Assembly (NCBI GenBank): GCA_903870305.1
Contig: CAIQCM010000074.1
Location: 1-6,785, forward strand
Direction: 5' to 3'
DNA from: an uncultured bacterium
GTDB lineage: Bacteria; Patescibacteriota; Patescibacteriia; CAIQCM01
DNA: 6,785 nucleotides
In this document: one piece after another, positions 1 to 6,667 of the stretch
Layout of the letters: every line of letters begins with the position of its first letter
Position numbering within the stretch: the stretch's first letter is position 1
Notes under the pieces: model-generated
Database searches by the model: none
Seen by the model: only the letters and a program-made list of their open reading frames with translations
Told to the model about the DNA's origin: nothing
Made by a program: the position numbers and the translations under genes

Positions 1-3000
1 CGGTGGTTCCCCACGCCGGCATCGTTATTCACAAGCGCACCAACGGTCACGGTGGTCGTAAAGGTTGAGGGTGAGGTTGAATATTGGACGACGGAATTGG
101 AAAGCGTATCCGTGTCCCATGTTATTGTGGCCGCGGTTGAGGATGGCGTGCCAAAAGAAACGTTTGTGATCGCCGGTGCCGGACCGATGCCCCCGCCGCC
201 CTCGCCGCCCGACTGCGCGCCATCGGCGATGCCGTTCACGATAAGCGACCGGAAGGAAACACTGCCGCCCGCGTCAATGGTGTCAACGTAATAATAATAA
301 TTTCCGTTCTCAACAACACTCGCATCAAGAAAATAGTTTGTCGCCTGCGCACTAACCGAGCCGACCTCGTCCCAATTTTCGGGGTTGGCAAGCGACGTTG
401 AACGATGGATCCGATACGACGCGAACGAACCGGTCGCGGCTTTCCAGGCAATGAACAGCCGATACACATGAGGGGCAACGATGACATTTGAAGTATCTTG
501 AACCATTATCGAAACAAGCTTGGCCGGAACCGTGGCCGAGAGAATGCCCGTGCTGTTGTTAAAGGCGTCGGTGAACCTGGCATAAACCGTCGTGCCTTCG
601 GTAATGGTCAAATTGGTCTTGGTTGCGCTAAAGGGTTCGGGTGCCGTGCTCGCGAGCGTCGGATCGGTTGATGAAACCTGCATGGTCACGGCGGAGCTGT
701 CTTCGGAATGAAGGTGAACCGTCGGCGCGAGTGCGGAAGCGTCGACGCTAATCGAGTTCGCGGTCGGAACCTGGGTGTCCAAAGAATAAGTCGTCGATTC
801 GGCCGAGCCGGTGGGGTTGGCTCCTTCGCCGTCGTTTGCCGTCACCCGCACCTTGGCCGTGTTGTTCATGAGCTGCCCCGGAAAGTCGGCGCTCGGCGTC
901 CAGGTGGCCGTGTATATGACATTGTTCCAGCTGCCGTCGTGCGCCACCGCTTTTTGGTCGGTGTTATGGGCGGACAGAGTCGTCATGGTTTGGTAGGCGC
1001 TGCCGTCCCAATATTGGAACATTGGCGTGATATGGTCGCGGTTGGCCGGCGAACCGGTGGCCGTATCAACATCGCGCGCTTCGTAATTGATCGTTACCGT
1101 GCCGTCGGCGTTTTGTGAAGCGGTTACATTTCTTACCTCGGGCGCGATGTTGATGACAAACTGCAACGAAAGCGAAGAAACGGTCGGCGTATTCCTGCCG
1201 TCGGAAGTGAAAGCGACCATGTATTGGAACCAACGGTCGCCGCTCCCATCTTGCATGGCGGCGGGCAGCGCGTTTGCGCCGCAGGTGACCGTACCTGTCG
1301 CTTTGGCGCAGTTGGCGCTCGCATTGGTACGATTGGTCCAAGCGCCCGTAAGCGATGCTGAATCCGGCGCCGAACGAATTGACACGGTTAAGGTCGTGCC
1401 GGCGGGAATTGCCGTGTCCTCCGTCCACGCCAAACTATTGATGATGTTGGACGCATCGGCCGAATCGAATTTTGACGAGGTGAGCGAACCGCTCGCCGGG
1501 AAAAAATTATAAGCAATGGCAATATCCGAAACCGTGGCGTTCCCCGTGAGCGTTAGTTTGAAACGCAGGTCGGAACCGATCGTTCCAAAAGTATAAAGCG
1601 ACCCCGGTGTCACGGTATTATAGGTAACCCCGCCGTCATTTGATAATTGATATGTCACCGTCCCCGTTCCCGGCGTATCGGTTTTGGTGAGCGTTGCCGA
1701 TTTGATGTTTTGGGTGGTGGTGTCGATCGTAATTGAAGTCGCGATGCAGGTGGTGCAGGGGGTGGATACTTTAGCAAAAAATATTGAATTTCCTTTTATA
1801 TTTCCAAAAAACGCTATGGTTCCCGTTGAATCAAGAGAGATTGAATGAGCACTCTGTTGCGTTCCGACCAAAGACACCCCTCCGGTCGCAATTGAGTAAA
1901 AAGCGCGCCCATTGGTATTATTTGCATTATTGATAAAAACGCCATTCAATTGCGATGAATATTTCATGTCAAATATAAAAAAATTACTCTGACCTAAAAC
2001 ATTTGTTACGGGAGTCGATAAATCAACGAATGTTCCGCCGCTTGAATATGAAGCAAACACACTCCACCCGCCTAAATATAACACTGAATGAACCGTGTCA
2101 TAAACCATTGTCTGTGTAGGATACCATGACAAAACTCCGCCCGTTACGGAATTAAGATTGGTAAAACCGCCCGAGGACATATATTTTCCGAATATTCCAT
2201 TTTCACCGGCAAAATACAGCGTGTTCTGGTCGGAAGCCCAAACCAGTGAAAATGCTCTGTTGGTGCCCATGGCCGCTTGATATGCTGTATGCAAGTCGGT
2301 TGTCGCGCCGCCAATAACATATTTTCCAAAAGCATTATTCTGTCCGGATATATACAAAACGCCGTTTGTCGTATCCATCGCAAGCGATCTTGGAGCATTA
2401 CTACCTATAGCCGGAGAGATCGTGCTTGATAAGTCAGTTATCACATCGTTGGCTGTGTTAATTTTAAAGAAATAACCAGCGGTAAAAGACGCGTTGACTG
2501 CCTCTCCGTATATTTCACCGGTTGCGGGATAATAAACCATTTGCCCCCCAATATTATCGCCCCGGCAACCGGAAACAGCGGTATTTAGCGCCGACGACAG
2601 ATCCGTTACCGCTCCGGTTCCAATATTATATTTAACCAAAACGCACGCGTCCGCATTATTGTCCGCACCGTACAAATACTGAACATTTCTTACAGGATCA
2701 AGAACCATGGTTGATATATAGTAATCCGCCGGAAAATACGAATTTATTGCAGAAGACAGATCTGTTGTCGGATCGGTGATCATTTCAATATTTCCGGTCG
2801 AGGTGTTCCAATTGGCGGTAGTATTGGCAACATCTTCATTGGCCGTCGTCGTGAACGTATCGCTGAGGTTAGTTTGACTCGCGGGAAGAGTTATTGAACC
2901 GGCGCCGGCGGTGACCCCCGTCGAGCTCGCGTACTTGTTCCATCCCGATTGATTCGTTGTCGCATTCACGGTGTCGGCCGCGGCGTTGCCGGACCAGTCG

Positions 3001-3221
3001 TTTTGCGTGAGCAGGTACGTCTGGCCCAAGACCATTTTAGGATTTAAGAGCATGAAAACACTGGCCGCGATCACAACGCCGACCGCCGCGACCATTAAAT
3101 AATGGCCAAAACGAAACTTTTTGGAGAATAAAATTTTAAAATTACAACAAAAGAGCGATAAACGTTTTTTCGCGAAAAACAAACTTATTCTTTTGCGCCA
3201 AGAGCGTTTCCTGCGCTTCAT
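1..3221 (-). CDS. Large multidomain surface/exported protein (beta-propeller plus Ig/FN3 modules), 3' end beyond window
   Basis: I translated this frame by hand: 1073 sense codons from the ATG at 3221 down to base 3, no stop, with the protein continuing past the left edge. An in-frame TAA lies four codons upstream, so this is the first ATG. Residues 1-40 are strongly basic, 41-59 are hydrophobic, and VLG-Q at 64-67 could be a signal peptidase site. Residues 67-150 hold LTQNDWSG and NQSGWNKY. Residues about 150-486 look like a seven-bladed beta-propeller. About 490-690 are two beta-rich modules, 691-815 and 816-902 look Ig-like, 903-998 look FN3-like, 1002-1013 are a Gly-rich linker, and 1014 onward starts another FN3 module (ATITWDTD, VVQYSTS). 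Ectodomain cysteines occur only as close pairs. The likely role is adhesion or surface binding. No enzyme motif is visible. Export and modular structure are well supported; the exact function is unknown. Confidence 0.9.
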   Translation of the reverse strand, partial: MKRRKRSWRKRISLFFAKKRLSLFCCNFKILFSKKFRFGHYLMVAAVGVVIAASVFMLLNPKMVLGQTYLLTQNDWSGNAAADTVNATTNQSGWNKYASSTGVTAGAGSITLPASQTNLSDTFTTTANEDVANTTANWNTSTGNIEMITDPTTDLSSAINSYFPADYYISTMVLDPVRNVQYLYGADNNADACVLVKYNIGTGAVTDLSSALNTAVSGCRGDNIGGQMVYYPATGEIYGEAVNASFTAGYFFKINTANDVITDLSSTISPAIGSNAPRSLAMDTTNGVLYISGQNNAFGKYVIGGATTDLHTAYQAAMGTNRAFSLVWASDQNTLYFAGENGIFGKYMSSGGFTNLNSVTGGVLSWYPTQTMVYDTVHSVLYLGGWSVFASYSSGGTFVDLSTPVTNVLGQSNFFIFDMKYSSQLNGVFINNANNTNGRAFYSIATGGVSLVGTQQSAHSISLDSTGTIAFFGNIKGNSIFFAKVSTPCTTCIATSITIDTTTQNIKSATLTKTDTPGTGTVTYQLSNDGGVTYNTVTPGSLYTFGTIGSDLRFKLTLTGNATVSDIAIAYNFFPASGSLTSSKFDSADASNIINSLAWTEDTAIPAGTTLTVSIRSAPDSASLTGAWTNRTNASANCAKATGTVTCGANALPAAMQDGSGDRWFQYMVAFTSDGRNTPTVSSLSLQFVINIAPEVRNVTASQNADGTVTINYEARDVDTATGSPANRDHITPMFQYWDGSAYQTMTTLSAHNTDQKAVAHDGSWNNVIYTATWTPSADFPGQLMNNTAKVRVTANDGEGANPTGSAESTTYSLDTQVPTANSISVDASALAPTVHLHSEDSSAVTMQVSSTDPTLASTAPEPFSATKTNLTITEGTTVYARFTDAFNNSTGILSATVPAKLVSIMVQDTSNVIVAPHVYRLFIAWKAATGSFASYRIHRSTSLANPENWDEVGSVSAQATNYFLDASVVENGNYYYYVDTIDAGGSVSFRSLIVNGIADGAQSGGEGGGGIGPAPAITNVSFGTPSSTAATITWDTDTLSNSVVQYSTSPSTFTTTVTVGALVNNDAGVGNH
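1769..2801 (-). other. Propeller-coding, AT-rich segment inside the large surface gene
   Basis: This segment encodes residues about 141-485. An outer-strand motif of the type TDLSS recurs at residues 153, 206, 262, 308 (TDLH), 354 (TNLN), 399 (VDLS) and about 449. Inner-strand motifs such as MVLD, MVYY, LAMD, LVWA, MVYD, MKYS and ISLD start near 172, 228, 280, 326, 372, 419 and 461. The pattern gives seven units of 45-56 residues. The first TDLSS precedes the first inner strand, so it could close the last blade in the usual 'velcro' way. Hand-counted sample lines here are about 25-42% GC, against 57-63% in sampled lines of the 3' part of the same gene. The fold is inferred from repeat spacing only. 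Confidence 0.6.
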
Positions 3222-3232
3222 ATTCTTATATT

Positions 3233-3261
3233 AAGATAGCATTTAAAACTGATACCGTAAA
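3233..3261 (-). promoter_or_regulatory. Predicted promoter of the surface-protein gene
   Basis: On the minus strand a -35-like TTTACG (3261-3256) is separated by exactly 17 bases from TATCTT (3238-3233). TATCTT is preceded by TGC, giving an extended -10 (TGCTATCTT). Only 11 bases lie between the -10 box and the ATG, so the predicted transcript would start within about 5 bases of the start codon. No Shine-Dalgarno-like sequence is present. Each hexamer matches consensus at about four of six positions. Confidence 0.5.
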
Positions 3262-3314
3262 ATCAATCGTGTCTTAACAAAACGGTCTGTTGAATTACCA
3301 AACCGCTTCGCCTC

Positions 3315-3414
3315 CCCGACGGAACTCCCCCCTACCCCCTCTTTTTCAAAGAGGGGGGCGTAAGAATCAAAACCCTCCCTTTGGAAAAGGGAGGGTAGGG
3401 AGAGTTCCGTCGGG
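3315..3414. repeat. 100-bp nested palindromic element (REP/MITE-like)
   Basis: The ends are a perfect 13-bp inverted repeat, CCCGACGGAACTC at 3315-3327 and its complement at 3402-3414. The pairing resumes inward with TACCC (3333-3337) against GGGTA (3393-3397). Inside lie two independent hairpins with perfect 10-bp stems and 3-base loops: 3335-3357 (CCCCCTCTTT arm) and 3373-3395 (CCCTCCCTTT arm). It can therefore fold as one long structure or as two hairpins. No coding potential or obvious target-site duplication was seen. Such C-rich nested palindromes usually occur in many genomic copies, but copy number cannot be judged from this window. Confidence 0.75.
3369..3395 (-). terminator. Rho-independent terminator of the transporter operon
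   Basis: Read on the minus strand, a GC-rich perfect 10-bp stem with a 3-base loop (3395-3373) is followed directly by TTTT (3372-3369) and then a T-rich stretch. It begins about 42 bases after the permease stop codon. The companion hairpin at 3335-3357 lacks a T-run on either strand, so this one is the likely terminator. Confidence 0.7.
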
Positions 3415-3436
3415 AATGGACTGACAACGAATCACG

Positions 3437-4636
3437 TTACTTATACCTCAAGGCCTCGAGCGGGTCGAGGCCGGCGGCGCGGCGCGAGGGAAAAACGCCG
3501 GAAAGAAAGCCGATCACCGTGGAAATGGCGATGATGATCAAGGAAAAATTAAGGGGGAAAGCGAAAAGCGCGATCGGCGCGCCGCCAAAACGGGCGGCGA
3601 GCAGGTTGATGCCCACATTAAAGAGCCAGCCGCCCAGCATGCCAATAGCCACCCCGACCACGCCGCCCAAAAACCCGATAATGAGCGACTCGGCAAGGAA
3701 CATTACTTGAATGCTGTTGCGGCTCGCGCCGATCGCGCGCATGACGCCAATTTCGTTGGTGCGCTCCAAAAGCGTGACCGTCATGGTATTGAACATGCCG
3801 ATCGACGAAACCATGAGGGCGAAGGCGCCGAAAACGCCGAGGATGATTTGGATGATGCTGAAAATTTTGTTGGCTTGATCGACCATTTCGGAAAGCGATG
3901 AGACCTGGTATCCCATATTAATGACAGCATCCTTGACGAACGGGATATTGCCGCTAGCGCCCACGGCCACTTGCGCTTGCTCGTAAGCATTGACCGGCGT
4001 AACGGCGGAAATGACGGAAAGCGGTATATAAACAAAAACATCTTGATCGCCCGCGACCACGCCGCTTATCGTGTAGTCATCCGGCAGATCGATCACTTGG
4101 GCAGTCGTCCCTTCATCAGTGTCTTTGGTCGCATATACTTGCAAATGAACGACGGTGTTAAGCGCCGAGGCGGGATCGGCATAGCCGAAGAGGCGCAAAA
4201 CCGCTTCGGAAACCACGACCTTCTTTGTCTCGCCTTCCTTATAGAGCGCACCGGCGAGCGGCGCGATGCCGGCGTAATCAAAGTACGAGGCCGGCGTCGC
4301 CAAAAGCGAAACATCGCCGCTCAAGTCCTTGGCGCGCATTTGGCTCGTAAAGCGGGCGAGCGGCGCAATGTCGGTGACACCGGGGATGGCGCTGAACTTG
4401 TCGAGCGTCGCTTGATCCATGACGATCGCTTCAGAGTTGGAGGTGACCGACAAGCTTAAGAGCGCCTTGTTAAAAACAATTTTCTGCAAGATGATGTTCT
4501 GCAAACCAAAGCCGAGGGCGACTAAGAAAAGCACGGCGCCGGTGCCGACGCTGATGCCCAAAACCGTAAGCCATGTGCGCATCGGCCTGGTCCTAAACAT
4601 TCTCGTTGATAGCTGTAGAAGGTCGGCGGCTTTCAT
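3437..4636 (-). CDS. MacB/FtsX-type ABC transporter permease
   Basis: This 399-residue protein has the standard layout of MacB-type permeases. A first transmembrane helix is at about 22-44, with TWLTVLGISVG typical of the family entry. A large extracytoplasmic domain of the MacB periplasmic-core type spans about 45-255. Three helices follow at about 258-282, 312-340 and 363-383. Between helices 2 and 3 is the conserved cytoplasmic segment LLERTNEIGVMRAIGAS (289-305), which contacts the ATPase in this family. The C-terminus is PSRRAAGLDPLEALRYK, also a family hallmark. The start codon lies four bases after the stop of the ATPase gene, so the two are probably translationally coupled. No Shine-Dalgarno sequence is seen. 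Family members move lipoproteins, peptides or antibiotics, or transmit mechanical signals to cell-wall enzymes. The substrate here is unknown, and no MacA-like adaptor is in view. Confidence 0.93.
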   Translation of the reverse strand: MKAADLLQLSTRMFRTRPMRTWLTVLGISVGTGAVLFLVALGFGLQNIILQKIVFNKALLSLSVTSNSEAIVMDQATLDKFSAIPGVTDIAPLARFTSQMRAKDLSGDVSLLATPASYFDYAGIAPLAGALYKEGETKKVVVSEAVLRLFGYADPASALNTVVHLQVYATKDTDEGTTAQVIDLPDDYTISGVVAGDQDVFVYIPLSVISAVTPVNAYEQAQVAVGASGNIPFVKDAVINMGYQVSSLSEMVDQANKIFSIIQIILGVFGAFALMVSSIGMFNTMTVTLLERTNEIGVMRAIGASRNSIQVMFLAESLIIGFLGGVVGVAIGMLGGWLFNVGINLLAARFGGAPIALFAFPLNFSLIIIAISTVIGFLSGVFPSRRAAGLDPLEALRYK

Positions 4637-4640
4637 GCGT

Positions 4641-5930
4641 TTATATTTTTGAAATAATCAGATCCAGCCGCTCAGCAAGCCGATCGGCAACCGTTTGGGC
4701 AAGCCCGACGCCCTGCTCGGAGGGGTTTTTGGATAATTTTTGGACGAAATCGGCGTGCGACAACGTACCGACGATCCTCGCCTCGATCGCCGCACTTAAC
4801 CGCTTAAGTTCTTCCGGCGCAAGATCCCCCTTGTGCTCTTCCAGAAGGAAAAAGCTGAGCATGCTCACGAGCTGCGCCCGTTTTTTGGGATCGTTCTCGC
4901 CCTTTGTCCGTTCGGCATAGAGGCGCATCTCATCCATAATATGGACAACGCGCCGCGCAAAAGCCGCGGCCGTCTGTCGATACAACCCGACGCCGCCGTC
5001 GGCAAAGGGCATATCGAGCGATTCGAAAAACTGGTGCGGGCTGATCTTGCCCGATAAAATTTTTTCCATTGCTTCTTCCAGACGCTCCATCTGCTCGACG
5101 GTAAGCTCTTCGGTGAGCCAATTGGAGAGCGACCAGGCCTTAAGCTGGGCGGCGGAGAGCGTTGGGTGTGCGCGCGCCAGGCGCTCGAGATCGACGACGG
5201 GCGACGGAGCCCCGCCGCCGGGGCCACCATGGCCGCCGATGCTCATGCGTTCTTCGCGTTCGATCCGCGCATCCTTGAAAAAATAAACGCGGTCGGCATA
5301 GGGAAGATAACGCGCGTCGTGGGTGACCAAGACCACCGTTTTCTTGTCTTTGACGTTGATGTCCTTGAGCGTGTCCATGACGATCTTGGCCGACTCGCTG
5401 TCCAGGTTTCCGACCGGCTCGTCGGCGAGAATGATGTCCGGGTTGTTGATGAGCGCGCGGCAAACGGCGACGCGCTGCTGCTGCCCGCCCGAAAGGTTGG
5501 CCGGCGACTGCTTTGCCCTGGCCTCAATGCCAAAGCGACGAAGAAGGACGATGGCCTTCTCTTTGCGTGACCGCGCGGGCTCGCTTATGAATATCTGCGG
5601 CAGGATCACGTTATCAAAAACATTGAGCGAAAAAAGCAGGTTGTATTGCTGAAAGACCATGCCGAACATTTTCGAGGTTCGGATGTTCTTTTCCTTTTCC
5701 CTGAAGGTCGAGTAGGCCTTCCCTCTAATGTATATCTCCCCCGTTGTCGGCTTGAGCAGACCCAAAAGCGAATATAGCAGGGTTGATTTGCCGCTCCCCG
5801 ACGGTCCGAAAAAGATTATGTATTCGTTCGGGTAAATTTCAATATTGACATCCTTAAGGGCGACAAACTCGTTGGGTTTGCCTTTGTTGAACGTGATGCC
5901 GAGTTTTTCGGTTTTAAGCAACGGTTCCAT
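4641..5930 (-). CDS. ABC transporter ATPase (MacB/LolD-like) with duplicated C-terminal extension
   Basis: Residues 1-225 form a complete ABC nucleotide-binding domain: Walker A GPSGSGKST (42-50), Q-loop FQQYN (93-97), signature LSGGQQQR (146-153), Walker B IILADEP (166-172), D-loop GNLD (174-177) and switch histidine H204. All catalytic residues are intact, so it should hydrolyse ATP and drive the permease encoded next to it. Family members are normally about 220-250 residues, whereas this one has 429. After a Gly-rich linker (232-240) comes a charged, probably helical extension containing two copies of one unit, 273-335 and 367-429, which align over 63 residues without gaps at 18 identities, including GVGL. 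The function of the extension is unknown; it should lie in the cytoplasm. The gene is 14 bp downstream of the small membrane-protein gene, with no Shine-Dalgarno sequence. Confidence 0.94.
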   Translation of the reverse strand: MEPLLKTEKLGITFNKGKPNEFVALKDVNIEIYPNEYIIFFGPSGSGKSTLLYSLLGLLKPTTGEIYIRGKAYSTFREKEKNIRTSKMFGMVFQQYNLLFSLNVFDNVILPQIFISEPARSRKEKAIVLLRRFGIEARAKQSPANLSGGQQQRVAVCRALINNPDIILADEPVGNLDSESAKIVMDTLKDINVKDKKTVVLVTHDARYLPYADRVYFFKDARIEREERMSIGGHGGPGGGAPSPVVDLERLARAHPTLSAAQLKAWSLSNWLTEELTVEQMERLEEAMEKILSGKISPHQFFESLDMPFADGGVGLYRQTAAAFARRVVHIMDEMRLYAERTKGENDPKKRAQLVSMLSFFLLEEHKGDLAPEELKRLSAAIEARIVGTLSHADFVQKLSKNPSEQGVGLAQTVADRLAERLDLIISKI

Positions 5931-5944
5931 GGATCACTTGCGAA

Positions 5945-6400
5945 TTATTTTTTCAGCATCTTTCGTCCAATGAGGACCGAAAGCAGGAAGCCGCCAATGA
6001 GGTCATCGGCCAGGTCTTTCATTGTATCTGAGGTTCCGAATTGCGCAAGTTGTTCGTCGGTATGCAAATAGACATCGTGCAAAAATTCGTAATGTTCCCA
6101 AAGCACGCCCACGAGCGCGGCCGCGCCCACGGCAATGAAAACGCTGAACCAGAAAGGAAGCTTGGGCAGCTTTTTTACCGAACGCGCGTAGTTCATGAGC
6201 GCCCAGACGGCCCAAGCCACGGAAGCGCCGCCTATGATATGCATGGGGATGTCGAGCTGCGGCAGATACCACTCATAAACATGGGTGGTAAGGAATATTT
6301 GTTGGACGACCATGAGCATGATGCCCGGCAAAAGCGCGAGCGCAAAAGCCGTATTGCGGTCAACGCGATATTTGGCGTTCAGAAAAAGGAACTTTTTCAT
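5945..6400 (-). CDS. Small polytopic membrane protein, DUF2238/VanZ-like (tentative)
   Basis: The product has 151 residues and about four predicted transmembrane helices: roughly 18-38, 52-70, 82-100 and 132-146. Conserved-looking polar residues sit at helix ends: LDIPMHIIGG (49-58), WEHYE (101-105) and DTMKDLADDLIGG (125-137). This WE..E plus D-rich DxxxDxxGG arrangement resembles small DUF2238/YjdF- or VanZ-like membrane proteins, but I recognise this from pattern only. The N- and C-termini are lysine-rich and would be cytoplasmic. It is the first gene of the operon, 14 bp ahead of the ABC ATPase, so it is probably co-expressed with the transporter and might be an accessory subunit. No catalytic function can be assigned. 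The start ATG at 6400 follows an extended -10 box very closely. Confidence 0.82.
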   Translation of the reverse strand: MKKFLFLNAKYRVDRNTAFALALLPGIMLMVVQQIFLTTHVYEWYLPQLDIPMHIIGGASVAWAVWALMNYARSVKKLPKLPFWFSVFIAVGAAALVGVLWEHYEFLHDVYLHTDEQLAQFGTSDTMKDLADDLIGGFLLSVLIGRKMLKK

Positions 6401-6408
6401 AGTTAGTT

Positions 6409-6419
6409 ACTATATCATA
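6409..6419 (-). promoter_or_regulatory. Predicted promoter -10 region of the transporter operon
   Basis: On the minus strand, TATGAT (6419-6414) overlaps TGATATAGT, an extended -10 (TGA plus TATAGT at 6414-6409). No convincing -35 box is present 17-18 bases upstream, which is tolerated with an extended -10. The start codon is 8-13 bases further on, so the mRNA would have little or no leader. This promoter would be divergent from that of the tRNA. Confidence 0.45.
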
Positions 6420-6424
6420 CACCG

Positions 6425-6453
6425 TTGATTATTTCGAGCGAAAATGGTAATAA
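6425..6453 (+). promoter_or_regulatory. Possible tRNA-Pro promoter
   Basis: TTGATT (6425-6430) is followed after exactly 17 bases by TAATAA (6448-6453), which is preceded by TGG as an extended -10 element. The -10 match is weak (three of six positions). If used, transcription would begin near 6460 and give a 5' leader of about 77 bases ahead of the mature tRNA. Confidence 0.35.
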
Positions 6454-6465
6454 ATACATATCGGG

Positions 6466-6486
6466 CCGTATCGTACGACGATACGG
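6466..6486 (+). other. Hairpin in the tRNA leader region
   Basis: CCGTATCG (6466-6473) and CGATACGG (6479-6486) pair perfectly around a five-base TACGA loop. No T-run follows, so it is not a standard terminator. It lies between the predicted promoter and the tRNA and may be part of the precursor transcript. Confidence 0.5.
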
Positions 6487-6536
6487 GTCCTCGTTCGGAG
6501 AAAGCATCTGCACGGCAGCTGCTTTACTCCTCACTA

Positions 6537-6608
6537 CGGGCCGTAGCGAAGTGGTATCGCGCCTGCTTTGGGAGCAGGAGACCGTGGGTTCGACCCCCAC
6601 CGGCCCGA
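6537..6608 (+). tRNA. trnP: tRNA-Pro (anticodon UGG)
   Basis: A full cloverleaf can be drawn. The acceptor stem CGGGCCG (6537-6543) pairs with CGGCCCG (6601-6607) in seven perfect pairs. The D stem is GCGA/TCGC around AGTGGTA. The anticodon stem CCTGC/GCAGG encloses TTTGGGA with anticodon TGG at 6569-6571. The variable loop is AGACC, and the T stem GTGGG/CCCAC encloses TTCGACC. The C1-G72 first pair and discriminator A (6608) match bacterial proline tRNAs. The 3' CCA is not encoded and must be added by nucleotidyltransferase. The anticodon UGG can read all or most CCN codons if U34 is modified. Confidence 0.97.
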
Positions 6609-6627
6609 ATCGTCGATTAAACTACGG

Positions 6628-6643
6628 GCTGCCTCCGGGCAGC
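6628..6643 (+). other. UNCG-type hairpin downstream of tRNA-Pro
   Basis: GCTGCC (6628-6633) and GGCAGC (6638-6643) pair perfectly around TCCG. The C(UCCG)G loop belongs to the very stable UNCG tetraloop class. It begins 20 bases after the tRNA and may stop transcription or protect the 3' trailer, but it lacks a following T-run, so it is not a canonical terminator. Confidence 0.5.
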
Positions 6644-6667
6644 GACTCGATGCAAATATACTAATTG

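Noticed and set aside
189..300. Short low-complexity tracts (CCGCCG-rich, then ATAATAATAATAA) as a microsatellite or regulatory repeat
   Set aside because: They are in frame within the surface gene and encode a Gly-rich linker and a run of tyrosines. No independent function is supported.
52..1512. Several plus- and minus-strand open frames of 60-141 codons in the left part
   Set aside because: They overlap the continuous 1073-codon minus-strand frame, have low-complexity or arginine-rich translations, and show no start signals. They are shadows of the surface-protein gene.
3315..3414. Classification of the 100-bp palindrome as an insertion sequence or MITE with target duplication
   Set aside because: No transposase is present and no direct repeat of the flanks was found, so only a palindromic repeat is claimed.
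3971..4459. A 162-codon plus-strand open frame, plus others opposite the permease and ATPase genes
   Set aside because: These lie antisense to clearly recognised transporter genes and give no recognisable domain. Long antisense frames are expected in GC-rich coding DNA.
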